DNA of 64,000 nucleotides from Flavobacterium rhamnosiphilum (GTDB taxonomy: Bacteria > Bacteroidota > Bacteroidia > Flavobacteriales > Flavobacteriaceae). Each line of letters starts with the position of its first letter. Positions within the stretch are counted from its first letter, which is position 1. The position numbers and the translations under genes are program-made. Location of the stretch: the NCBI RefSeq assembly GCF_004349195.1, contig NZ_SMLG01000001.1, forward strand, positions 682,001 to 746,000, in the 5' to 3' direction. The notes beneath the pieces were generated by a model. It was given only the letters and a program-made list of their open reading frames with translations. It did no database searches and was not told where the DNA came from. Positions 49,460-59,155 of the stretch are shown piece by piece.

Positions 49460-50986
49460 CTACTGTATTATCTCAAACTGCATGCTTTTCAGTTGTTCCA
49501 AATAATCCCTTTGGTTAGAAAGTCTTGGAATTTTGTGTTGTCCACCCAATTTGTCTTTGTCTTTTAGCCAATCATAAAACAAATTTTTACGGGCTACATT
49601 TATTACTAACGGGTTTAACGTCATGTTGTTGTAGCGCTTTGCTTCATAATCTGAATTTAAAGATTGTATGGATTCATCTAATGCTTTCTGGAATTGAGAT
49701 AGATCGGCCGGATTGTCTTTGAATTCGATCATCCATTCGTGAGCACCTTTTTCTTTACCTTCCATAAATATAGGGGCAACGGTATAATCGACTACTTCCG
49801 TTTGCGTCATTTTACACGCTTTGGCAATAGCCTGATCCGTATTTTCGACCATCAATTCTTCGCCAAAAACATTAATGTGATGTTTGGTTCTTCCCGTAAC
49901 CCTAATTCGGTACGGATTCAATGAGGTGAAACGAACGGTATCACCTATCAAATAACGCCATAAACCGGAATTGGTAGTGATCACCAAAGCATAATTTTTG
50001 AAAAGTTCTACATCTGCCAATCGAATCGTTTTTTGGTCTGGTGTTCCAAAAGTATCCATTGGAATAAATTCATAGAAAATTCCGTAATCCAGCATCAATA
50101 ATAAATCACTGGAATAATTTAAATCCTGAATAGCAAAAAAGCCTTCGGAAGCATTGTATATTTCGTAATATTTAAACTCTTTTTTCGGAAGTATTTTTTT
50201 GTACTGGTCTCGGTAGGGTTCGAAATTTACACCTCCGTGAAAGTAGACTTCCAAATTAGGCCAAAGTTCAAATAAATTTCCTTTTCCGGTTTCTTCCAGC
50301 ATTTTATTCATTAAAACTAACATCCAAGAAGGAACTCCGGCAAAACTGGTTACATTTTCATTTTTTGTTTCGTTTATAATCGCAGCAATTTTTGTTTCCC
50401 ATTCGCTCATAAGGGAAATTTTGTTGCTTGGCGTACTGCTGAATTCAGCCCAAATAGGCATATTTTCAATTAATATGGCAGATAAATCTCCAAAGAACGT
50501 ATTGTTGTCTTCATAGATTTGGGAACTTCCGCCAAGACGCAGACTTTTTCCAAGAAAAAGTTCTGAATCTTCGTTGTTATTTAAATACAAACACAACAAA
50601 TCCTTGCTTCCTTTATAATGACAATCTTCCAGTGCTTCATTGCTCACTGGAATAAATTTACTTTTAGCATTTGTTGTTCCGCTTGATTTGGCAAACCATT
50701 TTATAGGTGTTTCCCAAAAAACATTTTGTTCTCCTTTGCGGGTTCTTTCAATCAGTGGCTGTAATTCTTCGTAGGTTGAAATAGGAATCCTTTCGGAAAA
50801 AGCCGCGTAGGAATGTATCGAAGCATAATCATATTCTTTGCCTAAAGCAGTATTTTTGGATGACTGAATTAAATTCATAAGCAATTCTTCCTGAACCTCA
50901 TTTGGATATTTTAGGAAAAGTTCGATCTGATGGATTCTTTGTTTTAGAACCCAGGAGGCAAACGAATTGATTATGGTTAAAGGCAT
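49460..50986 (-). CDS. GH3 family acyl-adenylate/amidosynthetase-like protein
   Basis: The product (508 residues from the ATG at 50986, which gives the usual N-terminus PLTIINSFASWVLKQRIHQ; a longer frame to 51079 is unlikely) matches the GH3 family, named after plant auxin-responsive GH3 proteins that join acids to amino acids with ATP. Visible motifs are FAKSSGTTNAKSKFIPV (ATP loop), FHGGVNFEPYRDQY, YNASEGFFAIQD, and YRIRVTGRTKHHINVFGEEL. The bacterial substrate is unknown. Confidence 0.93.
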   Translation of the reverse strand: MPLTIINSFASWVLKQRIHQIELFLKYPNEVQEELLMNLIQSSKNTALGKEYDYASIHSYAAFSERIPISTYEELQPLIERTRKGEQNVFWETPIKWFAKSSGTTNAKSKFIPVSNEALEDCHYKGSKDLLCLYLNNNEDSELFLGKSLRLGGSSQIYEDNNTFFGDLSAILIENMPIWAEFSSTPSNKISLMSEWETKIAAIINETKNENVTSFAGVPSWMLVLMNKMLEETGKGNLFELWPNLEVYFHGGVNFEPYRDQYKKILPKKEFKYYEIYNASEGFFAIQDLNYSSDLLLMLDYGIFYEFIPMDTFGTPDQKTIRLADVELFKNYALVITTNSGLWRYLIGDTVRFTSLNPYRIRVTGRTKHHINVFGEELMVENTDQAIAKACKMTQTEVVDYTVAPIFMEGKEKGAHEWMIEFKDNPADLSQFQKALDESIQSLNSDYEAKRYNNMTLNPLVINVARKNLFYDWLKDKDKLGGQHKIPRLSNQRDYLEQLKSMQFEIIQ

Positions 50987-50989
50987 ATA

Positions 50990-51014
50990 GATTTCAGATT
51001 GTTGATTAACGATT
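50990..51014. repeat. 7-nt periodic repeat before the GH3 gene
   Basis: On the plus strand GATT begins at 50990, 50997, 51004 and 51011; read on the gene's strand these are four AATC units exactly 7 nt apart, ending three bases before the ATG. The sequence GTTAATCAACAATCT within it recurs upstream of the divergent DUF2797 gene. Confidence 0.9.
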
Positions 51015-51201
51015 TTAAATTTCATATTTTTTCCTATTGGAAAAAGGCTGAAATTTAAGATTTGAATATCGATTGACAAATACTAACTTTGTCAAAGTAT
51101 CAAAAATAGTGTTTTTTTATAAAAAACAATTCTATATTATAGTAAAGATTTCAACTCAGAAATGAATTCTAATAATATGAATTCTAAAATTTGCACTGCT
51201 A

Positions 51202-51240
51202 AATCTAAAATCAGAAATCGTTAATCAACAATCTAAAATC
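51202..51240 (+). repeat. 7-nt periodic repeat before the DUF2797 gene
   Basis: Six AATC units end at 51205, 51212, 51219, 51226, 51233 and 51240, precisely 7 nt apart, three bases before the ATG at 51244. Together with 50990-51014 it brackets the 257-bp gap between GH3 and DUF2797 with mirrored arrays. The remaining middle of the gap is AT-rich with no gene seen. Confidence 0.93.
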
Positions 51241-51243
51241 ACA

Positions 51244-52038
51244 ATGACATACGAAGGTGTACTTGTAAAAATGCAAACCGAATTTGGAAACCCAATTCAA
51301 TATTATTTGGTTTTTGAAAATAGCTTTTTAAACGTGAATCAATTGCTAAACAAAAGCCTTGAAATTAATTTCGTAGGGTATCAATGTTTGAATTGTGGAA
51401 AGAAGAAAAAAATATTCCGACAAGGGTTTTGTTATGATTGTTTCTATTCTAGTGCTGCTGTTGGGGATTGGATCATGAAACCGGAGTTAAGTACTGCCCA
51501 TCTTGGAATTCAGGATAGAGATTTGGCTTATGAAGAAAAAGTACAATTGCAACCGCATATTGTGTATTTGGCTTTGTCGAGTGAAGTAAAAGTAGGAGTG
51601 ACCAGAAAAACCCAAGTGCCTACACGATGGATCGATCAAGGAGCAACACAAGCCATTTCGATTGTGGAAGTTCCTAATCGTTACTTGGCCGGAATTACAG
51701 AGGTAGCCTTGAAAAATCATTATGCCGATAAAACCAATTGGCGGAAAATGTTAACCAACAATGTAGAACAAATTGACTTAATTGCAGAACGATTGAAAGT
51801 GGAGGATTTAATTCCTGCCGAAGCTAAGGAGTATTTCTATTCGCAAAAAAATGATTTGTATGAGATGCATTATCCTGTTTTACAATACCCAAATAAAGTA
51901 AACAGTTTAAGCTTGGATAAAACACCTCAATTTCAAGGAAAACTAACGGGTATAAAAGGGCAGTATTTATTGTTTGAGGATGGAACTGTTTTTAATATTC
52001 GTGGTTCTGAGGGCTATGTGGTAAGAGTTGAGGTGTAA
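51244..52038 (+). CDS. DUF2797 zinc-ribbon domain protein
   Basis: The 264-residue protein has a zinc-ribbon-like segment (CLNCGKKK ... GFCYDCFYS; residues ~50-70) and a DUF2797 body with VYLALSSEVKVGVTRKTQVPTRWIDQGA, then a beta-like C-terminus ending DGTVFNIRGSEGYVVRVEV. The role of the family is unknown. The last 20 codons are matched by a second, diverged copy at 59084-59146 on the far side of the trehalose locus. It converges with the lacI gene, 21 bp apart, and has no terminator of its own. Confidence 0.92.
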   Translation: MTYEGVLVKMQTEFGNPIQYYLVFENSFLNVNQLLNKSLEINFVGYQCLNCGKKKKIFRQGFCYDCFYSSAAVGDWIMKPELSTAHLGIQDRDLAYEEKVQLQPHIVYLALSSEVKVGVTRKTQVPTRWIDQGATQAISIVEVPNRYLAGITEVALKNHYADKTNWRKMLTNNVEQIDLIAERLKVEDLIPAEAKEYFYSQKNDLYEMHYPVLQYPNKVNSLSLDKTPQFQGKLTGIKGQYLLFEDGTVFNIRGSEGYVVRVEV

Positions 52039-52058
52039 AAATTTGTGTGCAGAAATGT

Positions 52059-53087
52059 TTAACTTCTTAGAGTAGACTCCCTCTCGATAATGTGTGTAGG
52101 GAGTTCAATAGTTTGATGCGTAACGGGAAGGTGTTCTTTAATTTGCGCTATTTCATTTATCAAAATAGAGGCGGCGCGTTGACCAATATCATAACCAGGC
52201 TGGTCAATCGTTGTGAGTTTTGGAGAAATTACGGTTGACATAAACCAATTGCTGAAACCAAAAACAGCAATTTGTTCCGGGATTTTGATTTGTATTTCGT
52301 TAAGGTATTTTATAATTCCGATAGCAACCAAATCAGTGACAGCAAAAACGGCATCGACATCTTTATGGTCATTAACCAGTTTTTGGGCATTGGCATAACC
52401 ATCTTCAAAATCGGCGTTGTGATCGCATAAATAAACCAGCGAAGGATCATAAGGAATATTGTGGTCTTCCAGTGCTTTTTTATATCCTAAAAAACGATCA
52501 ATTGAATTTTGAGGCGTATAAGAACCTCTAAAATGGGCAATTTTTTTATATCCTTTTTCTATTAAATAAGTAACGGCATCATAAGCTGCTTTTCGGTCAT
52601 TAATGACCACTTTGGAGCAATTTACCAGTTTAGCAATTTTATCAAACAATACTACGGGAGTGTTCTTTTTTATGGCTTCATTAATATGAGAGAAATCGTC
52701 TGTCTCATTTGATAGCGAAATCAAAATGCCATCAACTCTTTTTTGTAACAGCAATGCAATTTGCTTTTTCTCTAGCTCATATTTTTCATTTGATTGCAAA
52801 ATGATAACGAGATATTCTCTGTTTTCGGCTTCGTCTAAAATACCGTTCAAAACACTTGAAAAAAAATGATGCACCATAGTAGGAATAATTACCCCAATGG
52901 TTTTGGTTTCGTTTGTCCTAAGGTTTACTGCATTGACATTGGGTTTGTAATTCATAGAAGTTACCATTTCAAGAACTTTTGCTCGAGTGGTTTCACTAAC
53001 ATCAGTATATCCTTTTAATGCTTTTGAGACCGTAGTGACAGAAATTCCTAAGGCTGTTGCAATATCAATAAGTCTGGTATCATTCAT
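52059..53087 (-). CDS. LacI family transcriptional regulator
   Basis: The 342-residue regulator has an N-terminal helix-turn-helix (LIDIATALGISVTTVSKALKGYTDVS, about residues 5-30), the hinge region with MNYKPNVNAVNLRT, and a periplasmic-binding-protein-like sugar-binding core. It is divergent from the TonB-dependent receptor, and two 14-bp palindromes in between are ideal LacI operators. With the MFS transporter and trehalase downstream, the likely effector is trehalose or a breakdown product (inference). Confidence 0.93.
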   Translation of the reverse strand: MNDTRLIDIATALGISVTTVSKALKGYTDVSETTRAKVLEMVTSMNYKPNVNAVNLRTNETKTIGVIIPTMVHHFFSSVLNGILDEAENREYLVIILQSNEKYELEKKQIALLLQKRVDGILISLSNETDDFSHINEAIKKNTPVVLFDKIAKLVNCSKVVINDRKAAYDAVTYLIEKGYKKIAHFRGSYTPQNSIDRFLGYKKALEDHNIPYDPSLVYLCDHNADFEDGYANAQKLVNDHKDVDAVFAVTDLVAIGIIKYLNEIQIKIPEQIAVFGFSNWFMSTVISPKLTTIDQPGYDIGQRAASILINEIAQIKEHLPVTHQTIELPTHIIERESTLRS

Positions 53088-53135
53088 AATAATAAATGTA
53101 ATAAAACTAATTGATAATTAGTTAAATTTATTCGT

Positions 53136-53170
53136 CGAAAACGTTTTCGGTAAAATCGAAAACGTTTTCG
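53136..53170. promoter_or_regulatory. Double LacI-family operator
   Basis: CGAAAACGTTTTCG occurs twice, at 53136-53149 and 53157-53170, as exact palindromes whose starts are 21 bp apart, i.e. two helical turns. They lie between the divergent lacI and receptor genes, 48 bp before lacI's start and 75 bp before the receptor's start. The GAAAACGTTTTC core is a typical LacI/PurR-type site. The regulator probably controls the trehalose genes and itself. Confidence 0.9.
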
Positions 53171-53245
53171 GTAAAAAATCAGCATCTACCTAACTAAATA
53201 GGCTCTAGTTTTACCCCACAATTAACTAACCAAATAACAAATATC

Positions 53246-55894
53246 ATGAAACAGTTCAATTATCACCCAGTTGCATTATTTTTAATGCTGCTGGTGTTTA
53301 TTCTTCCAACAATGGCTTTTTCACAGGAAAAAAGCAGTATTTCTGGACAAGTATCCGACGAGAACGGGCAAACCATCCCAGGTGCAAATGTCATTATTCA
53401 AGGAACTTCAAAAGCGGTGAGTACGGATGCTGACGGAAAATATACATTTTTAAATCTTTCTGCAGGAAGTTATACTATTCTTGTAACAAACATTGGATAC
53501 AAATCAACTCAAAAGAATGTTTCTGTTAAGGAAGGCGAAAATCTAACGGTGGATTTTCGCATCGAAGCTGAGTCGCAAAGCTTGAAAGAAGTGGTTGTCA
53601 CCGGTTCATCAAGCCCAAGATCAAAATTAGAATCAAGTATTGCAATTACGACTATGGGAGCTAAAGCAATCGAGGATAGAGCGCCAATTAGTACAGCAGC
53701 TATTCTTCAAACCATTCCTGGTTTTGTTGTTGAAACATCGGGTGGAGAAGTGGGTAACAACCTTTTTGCAAGAGGAATTCCATCAGCTGGAGCATATGAA
53801 TATGTACAAATTCAGGAAGACGGTTTACCAGTTTTTGAAGACGGTGCTTTGCAGTTTGCCAATGCTGATAACTGGTATAGACTTGATGAAACTGTTAGTA
53901 AAATGGAAGCCGTTCGTGGTGGTTCAGCATCTATTTTTGCATCGAATGCTCCAGGGGGAATTATCAATTTTATTTCAAAAACGGGACAAAATGATTTTCA
54001 AGGAAGAGCGAAACTTACCGTTGGAGATTATGGTTTATTCAGAACAGATCTTAATTTAAGCGGAGCATTAGTTCAAGATAAATTGTTCTTTAATGTTGGT
54101 GGATTTTACAGAGTCGATGATGGAATCAGAAAAACTGGTTTTACAGCAAACAAAGGTGGACAAGTAAAAATGAATTTGACTTATAAGTTTGATGATGGAG
54201 GTTATTTGAGATTAAACTATAAGAAACTAGATGACAGAAATACATTCTATTTGCCAATTCCATTAAAAAGTAACAATGGAAAAGTCGAAGGAATAGATGG
54301 ATTTGATCCCAATTACGGTACTTTGACTTCTGCAAATTTCTCGCATTTAAGTGTGCCACAATACGGTGGAGGAACCTTTAATGCCGATTTAGAAGATGGT
54401 GTACATCCAGTTGTTGATGCTATTGGAGCCGAATTCAAAAAGAAAGTTTCGGAGAAAGTTACCTTAAAAAATGCATTCAGAAGCACTAAAATAGATTTGA
54501 ATTACAATGCTATTTTCAGCACCGGTGGGCCTTGGTCACAAACAGCTTACGCAACAGATGTGCAAGGATTAGCTCCTGCAGATACTGGAAACTTGAGTTA
54601 TACTTATGTAGACAACGATGCGGCATTAAATGCAAATTCATTGATTATGAGAGCCGATCATTGGTACATTCACAAACAAATGGAGAATTTTGCCAATAAT
54701 CTATCTTTCGGTTTCGATTTGAAGCCTGTTAATCTTACTGTTGGCTACTATTATTCAAATTGGAAATCAAATCAATACTGGAACTGGAGTAACTATTTGG
54801 TAGATGTTACCGACAATCCAAGATTGGTAAATGTAAATAATACGGCAACTGGAATATCCCATACTTGGAATGGAATCGAAAGAATTACTTGGCTTGAAAG
54901 AGATGCACAAACCAAAGGGAAATTAAATGATGTTTATGTAGATGCCGAAATTCAGGCAACGGATAAATTGACATTTAATGTGGGTTTAAGATATGATAAA
55001 AACCAATATTCAGGATATAGGGACAATGCTCGTTTCTTTGCCGAAAATCTAGGTGTTTTAGATAATAATACTGCCGATGACGCCGTAACTACAATTCAGG
55101 GAAATCCTTATACGTATTGGAAATATGATGTAAGTGAGATCTCTTATACCGGAGCAGGAAATTATAAGTTTAATGATAATATGGCATCTTATTTAAGATA
55201 CAGCCACGGTTTTAGATCGCCAATTGAGGAATCTTTTTATGACAATGCAAATGATTTAAGTAAACTGGAAAACACTTTTGTCAATCAATTGGAGTTGGGT
55301 TATAAATATGCAAATTCGTTTCTTTCGGTGAATGCCAATTTGTTTCACATGAATTTAAAAAATGTTGCCTTTACAGACATATTAGCCGATGGGTCGTCTG
55401 AAAATAAATTTGCTGATGTAAACAATTTAGGTTTAGAAGTAGAAACAAATGTAAAATATAAAATGACGAGATTGAACTTTAACTTTACTGTTCAAAACCC
55501 GGAATATGATAATTTTACCGGTACAAATGCTGATGGAAGCACTTTTGATTACAACGGAAATGCTGCCCGTCGAATCCCTAAATTCTTCTGTGCCGTAAGA
55601 CCGGAAGTTGATATTACGAAGAGATTAACCGCCTATGTTCAATATTCTTATTTTGACAAAAAATACACCAACCAAGATAACAAACAAGTTTTACCTGCTT
55701 TCAAGGAAGTTGGTGCGGGTCTAAATTACAAAGTAAATAATTTACGATTTGCCCTTGATGGTTCCAATCTGTTTAATGAAATTGGTTTAACCGAAGGGAA
55801 TCCTAGACAGACAACATCATCTGCTAGCGATGTGTTTTTGGCAAGACCTATTTTAGGACGTGCTTTCAGATTCTCTGTAGCAATTAACTTTTAG
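53246..55894 (+). CDS. TonB-dependent receptor of the trehalose locus
   Basis: The 882-residue protein has a signal peptide (ends AFSQ), a carboxypeptidase-like domain (SSISGQVSDENGQTIPGANV, about 25-105), a plug (ITTMGAKAIEDRAPISTAAILQTIPG, about 135-240) and a large barrel closing with LGRAFRFSVAINF. Without a SusD gene, but paired with LacI, MFS and trehalase genes, it is the probable outer membrane entry for trehalose or a related glucoside (inference). A terminator follows, so the downstream genes may be less expressed or separately promoted. Confidence 0.9.
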   Translation: MKQFNYHPVALFLMLLVFILPTMAFSQEKSSISGQVSDENGQTIPGANVIIQGTSKAVSTDADGKYTFLNLSAGSYTILVTNIGYKSTQKNVSVKEGENLTVDFRIEAESQSLKEVVVTGSSSPRSKLESSIAITTMGAKAIEDRAPISTAAILQTIPGFVVETSGGEVGNNLFARGIPSAGAYEYVQIQEDGLPVFEDGALQFANADNWYRLDETVSKMEAVRGGSASIFASNAPGGIINFISKTGQNDFQGRAKLTVGDYGLFRTDLNLSGALVQDKLFFNVGGFYRVDDGIRKTGFTANKGGQVKMNLTYKFDDGGYLRLNYKKLDDRNTFYLPIPLKSNNGKVEGIDGFDPNYGTLTSANFSHLSVPQYGGGTFNADLEDGVHPVVDAIGAEFKKKVSEKVTLKNAFRSTKIDLNYNAIFSTGGPWSQTAYATDVQGLAPADTGNLSYTYVDNDAALNANSLIMRADHWYIHKQMENFANNLSFGFDLKPVNLTVGYYYSNWKSNQYWNWSNYLVDVTDNPRLVNVNNTATGISHTWNGIERITWLERDAQTKGKLNDVYVDAEIQATDKLTFNVGLRYDKNQYSGYRDNARFFAENLGVLDNNTADDAVTTIQGNPYTYWKYDVSEISYTGAGNYKFNDNMASYLRYSHGFRSPIEESFYDNANDLSKLENTFVNQLELGYKYANSFLSVNANLFHMNLKNVAFTDILADGSSENKFADVNNLGLEVETNVKYKMTRLNFNFTVQNPEYDNFTGTNADGSTFDYNGNAARRIPKFFCAVRPEVDITKRLTAYVQYSYFDKKYTNQDNKQVLPAFKEVGAGLNYKVNNLRFALDGSNLFNEIGLTEGNPRQTTSSASDVFLARPILGRAFRFSVAINF

Positions 55895-55914
55895 TTTTGT
55901 ATTAATTAGTTCAG

Positions 55915-55948
55915 CCAAATGTTGTTTTTATAACAGCATTTGGTTTTT
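55915..55948 (+). terminator. Terminator after the receptor
   Basis: CCAAATGTTGTT-like arm (from 55915) pairs with AACAGCATTTGG (to 55943), 11-12 bp, followed by TTTTT. It is only 32 bp before the MFS start codon, so it may be a partial attenuator that separates receptor and enzyme expression. Confidence 0.75.
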
Positions 55949-55979
55949 GCTACATTCGTCAGTAAATCAATAGATTATT

Positions 55980-57200
55980 ATGAAAAAAGTAGGAATAACA
56001 ACAGTGCTATATCTCAATTATTTTGTGTTTGCCATTTTGCTGAACAGCGTTGGAATTGTGATTTTAAAAGCGCAAAAAAATTATGGTGTAAACGAATTGC
56101 AGGCCAGTATTCTGGAGGCTTTTAAGGACTTGCCCATTGCAATTGTTTCATTTTTAATTGCTTCTTTTTTACCTAGAATTGGTTATAAAAAAGCAATGCT
56201 TATTGGGTTGGGATTGGTGGCTTTTGCCTGTATTGCCATGTTTTATGGTAATTCCTTTGATTATGCAAAACTGCTTTTTGCAACTGTTGGTGTGTCTTTT
56301 GCACTGATAAAAGTATCAGTCTATTCGTTAATTGGCACAATAACCGAAAATCAAAGGGAACACAATGCATTAATGAGCAGTGTCGAAGGAGTTTTTATGA
56401 TAGGAATTGCATTGGCTTATTTTTTATTCCCAGCTTTCAATGATGAAGCTAATCCAGATTCCTGGCTTAATGTATATTGGCTTTTGGCTTTGTTATCATT
56501 ACTCTCGTTTGTCTTTTTGTTTTTTACAAAAATAGAAAAGCCAACAGAAATTTCAGGTGTGAATTTAGCGGATGATTTTTCGCAAATGTTCAAATTGATG
56601 ACAAAATTATTGGTTGTTGTCTTTGTTGTCAGTGCCTTTTTATTTGTAATGATCGAGCAAGGAATTATGTCTTGGCTGCCAACATTCAATGATAAAGTAC
56701 TTCATTTATCCGAGAACAATAGTATAATGATGGCAAGTATTCTGGCCATTTCATTAGCAATTGGGAGAATTTTAGCCGGCGAAATCACCAAAAGAATAAA
56801 TTGGATTTGGGTATTGAGTTTTTGTATTGTATGTGCCATGTTGATTGTAATTTTCGTGCTGCCAAAAACGGTTGGACTTGAAGTGAAAACAATCGATTCG
56901 TTTCGTGATATACCATTAATTGGTTTTGCATTTCCACTTGTGGGGTTATTTATTGCGCCTATTTATCCGTTGCTCAATTCGGTTATATTGAGTGCTTTGC
57001 CAAAAAAACTACATAGTTCAATGACAGGTTTAATTGTTGTCTTTTCAGCACTTGGTGGTACATTAGGTTCCAGGATTATCGGTTGGTTGTTCCAGAATCA
57101 AGGACCGGAAAATGCATTCTATTACACCTTAATTCCAATGTCATTACTATTGATTTCTTTTTTTATTTTAAAAAAAATAACTGCTAAAAATGAAATTTAA
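55980..57200 (+). CDS. MFS transporter
   Basis: The 406-residue inner-membrane protein has about 12 hydrophobic segments and a central loop, the pattern of major facilitator transporters; the ITKRINW loop and the KKAMLIG segment resemble the MFS signature regions. It overlaps the trehalase start by 11 bp, so the pair is translationally coupled. By context it probably brings trehalose or glucoside across the inner membrane; the cargo is inferred. Confidence 0.85.
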   Translation: MKKVGITTVLYLNYFVFAILLNSVGIVILKAQKNYGVNELQASILEAFKDLPIAIVSFLIASFLPRIGYKKAMLIGLGLVAFACIAMFYGNSFDYAKLLFATVGVSFALIKVSVYSLIGTITENQREHNALMSSVEGVFMIGIALAYFLFPAFNDEANPDSWLNVYWLLALLSLLSFVFLFFTKIEKPTEISGVNLADDFSQMFKLMTKLLVVVFVVSAFLFVMIEQGIMSWLPTFNDKVLHLSENNSIMMASILAISLAIGRILAGEITKRINWIWVLSFCIVCAMLIVIFVLPKTVGLEVKTIDSFRDIPLIGFAFPLVGLFIAPIYPLLNSVILSALPKKLHSSMTGLIVVFSALGGTLGSRIIGWLFQNQGPENAFYYTLIPMSLLLISFFILKKITAKNEI

Positions 57201-59088
57201 ACTAAACATAGATCAAACACTTCAGAGTTTATTAGCTCAGGAAGATACGGATGGCGACAAAAAAATTACGATTGATGATCAAGGTCCAAAAAGTTTTTTA
57301 TTGGAAGACAAAAACGGAAATTCGATACAGATAGAAGGAACCTATCATCTTTCCAATTTATTGCAGGAATTGGCTTTGTCTAAAAAATACAATTCTGTTT
57401 TTGCCGAAATTGACATTTCTGAAATAATTGAAAATCCTGTAAGTCGCATTTCTAGAAAAATAAAAAATTTATATTGGGAAGGGCTCACCAGAACTATTGA
57501 CGCAAAAGGAGTTGCGAAAATTATAGAAGATGAAAAGATAGAGAACTCAATTTCGTATTTATATGTTCCTAAAAAGGATGATATGGCTTTTGAGTATTTT
57601 AAAAACCTGGAAAAATCGATTCCAAAATTAAAAGTCGTTCAGTTGCCCGAAAATATTTCATCAGAATATGAGCTGACCTTAAATAAAAAGCCGGGAATCT
57701 TGGCTTTGGCTTTGCAGCAAGAAGGCAGTCAAACAAAAGGGGTTCCGTTTGTGGTTCCAGGCGGGCGATTCAACGAAATGTATGGCTGGGATAGCTATTT
57801 TATAGCAATGGGACTTTTATTAGACGATAAATTGGAGCTTGCCATTGCCATTGCCGAAAATTTTAAATACCAGATTGACCATTATGGTAAGATTCTCAAT
57901 GCGAATCGAAGTTATTATTTGACACGAACACAACCACCGTTATACACCTCTTTGATTGTTGCCATTGTGGAAAAATCAAAGCCAGAAGCATCTTGGATCG
58001 AAAAACATCTTAAGACTGCTATCAAAGAATACCAAACGGTTTGGATGGAAGAAGGGAAAAGGCTTAGGCCAAATGGATTAAACCGATACAAGGCGGAAGG
58101 AATTGGTCTTCCGTTTGAAGTTGAGGTGGGGCATTTTGATGATGTTCTTGAAAAATATGCTTTGTTGTACAATTTGCCTTTGCGTGATTTTGAAAAAAAA
58201 TACCTCGAAAGAGAAATTGTTGATGCCAATCTTGATGCTTATTTTGTTCACGATCGCAGCATGCGCGAAAGCGGGCACGACACCACCAATCGCTTGGTCA
58301 ATGTTTGTGCCGATTTGAATGCGATAGATTTGAATAGTTTACTTTATAAATACGAAACGGATATTGCTTTCTTGATTGAAAATGAGTTTGATAATCATTT
58401 TCAATATGATAAAAACATAGTTTATTCCAGAGAATATTGGAATAAAAAAGCCGCTTTTAGAAAAGAAAAAATTGACGAATTGTGTTGGGATAAGGATAAA
58501 GGAGTCTATTTTGATTATAACTTTATAACAGAAGAAGCACATCAATTTGAAGCAGCTACAACTTTTTATCCGCTTTGGGCAAAATTATGCAGTACAGAGC
58601 AAGCTGAAATTTTGGTAAAGACAGCATTGCCAAAATTCAAATTAAAAGGGGGAATTGCAGGAAGTACCAAAGAAGCGATTGCCGATATTGATGTCGATTC
58701 GCCGCAGCGCCAATGGGATTACCCTTTTGGATGGGCGCCGCATCAAATAATTTTATGGGAAGGATTATTAAATTATAATTATGTAGAGGAAGCTCAAGAA
58801 ATGGTTTACCGCTGGTTGTGGCTCATCACAAGAAACGCCGTAGATTTTAACGGAACCATTCCTGAAAAATTTAATTTAGAAACGAGTTCTCATAAAATTT
58901 TAGCCGAATACGGTAATGTAGGCACAGCATTCGATTATATTACGGAAGAAGGTTTTGGTTGGATGAATGCCTCGTATCAATTTGGATTGAGCATTCTAAG
59001 AACAAACCTAAAACAAGAATTAGAAAAACTAACCGATCCAGAGGATTTGTTTTCGCAACGAACAAAAAACATATTTTCCATTAGATGA
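57190..59088 (+). CDS. Cytoplasmic trehalase, GH37
   Basis: The 632-residue enzyme carries the two trehalase signatures: PGGRFNEMYGWDSYF (about residues 190-205) and QWDYPFGWAPHQ (about residues 510-522). It splits trehalose into two glucose molecules. There is no signal peptide, so it acts in the cytoplasm, in line with the MFS importer. The N-terminus has an EF-hand-like loop, DTDGDKKITIDD (about residues 19-30). Its stop codon overlaps a short DUF2797 remnant. Confidence 0.93.
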   Translation: MKFKLNIDQTLQSLLAQEDTDGDKKITIDDQGPKSFLLEDKNGNSIQIEGTYHLSNLLQELALSKKYNSVFAEIDISEIIENPVSRISRKIKNLYWEGLTRTIDAKGVAKIIEDEKIENSISYLYVPKKDDMAFEYFKNLEKSIPKLKVVQLPENISSEYELTLNKKPGILALALQQEGSQTKGVPFVVPGGRFNEMYGWDSYFIAMGLLLDDKLELAIAIAENFKYQIDHYGKILNANRSYYLTRTQPPLYTSLIVAIVEKSKPEASWIEKHLKTAIKEYQTVWMEEGKRLRPNGLNRYKAEGIGLPFEVEVGHFDDVLEKYALLYNLPLRDFEKKYLEREIVDANLDAYFVHDRSMRESGHDTTNRLVNVCADLNAIDLNSLLYKYETDIAFLIENEFDNHFQYDKNIVYSREYWNKKAAFRKEKIDELCWDKDKGVYFDYNFITEEAHQFEAATTFYPLWAKLCSTEQAEILVKTALPKFKLKGGIAGSTKEAIADIDVDSPQRQWDYPFGWAPHQIILWEGLLNYNYVEEAQEMVYRWLWLITRNAVDFNGTIPEKFNLETSSHKILAEYGNVGTAFDYITEEGFGWMNASYQFGLSILRTNLKQELEKLTDPEDLFSQRTKNIFSIR

Positions 59089-59146
59089 TGGAACGGTTTT
59101 TAATATCCGTGGTTCCGAAGGATATGCGGTAAAAATCAACGTATAA
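59084..59146 (+). pseudogene. Remnant of a DUF2797 3' end
   Basis: In a different frame from the trehalase gene, this stretch encodes DDGTVFNIRGSEGYAVKINV and a stop; the intact DUF2797 gene ends DGTVFNIRGSEGYVVRVEV. About 53 of 65 bases match (roughly 82%), most differences at third codon positions, so the copy evolved under coding constraint in a different lineage. It is followed by a strong terminator that the intact gene lacks. Confidence 0.85.
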
Positions 59147-59155
59147 AAATTCCAT

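Noticed and set aside
53640..54059. 139-aa open frame in the receptor gene (+1 frame)
   Set aside because: It is a shadow of the TonB-dependent receptor plug, whose own frame carries all family motifs.
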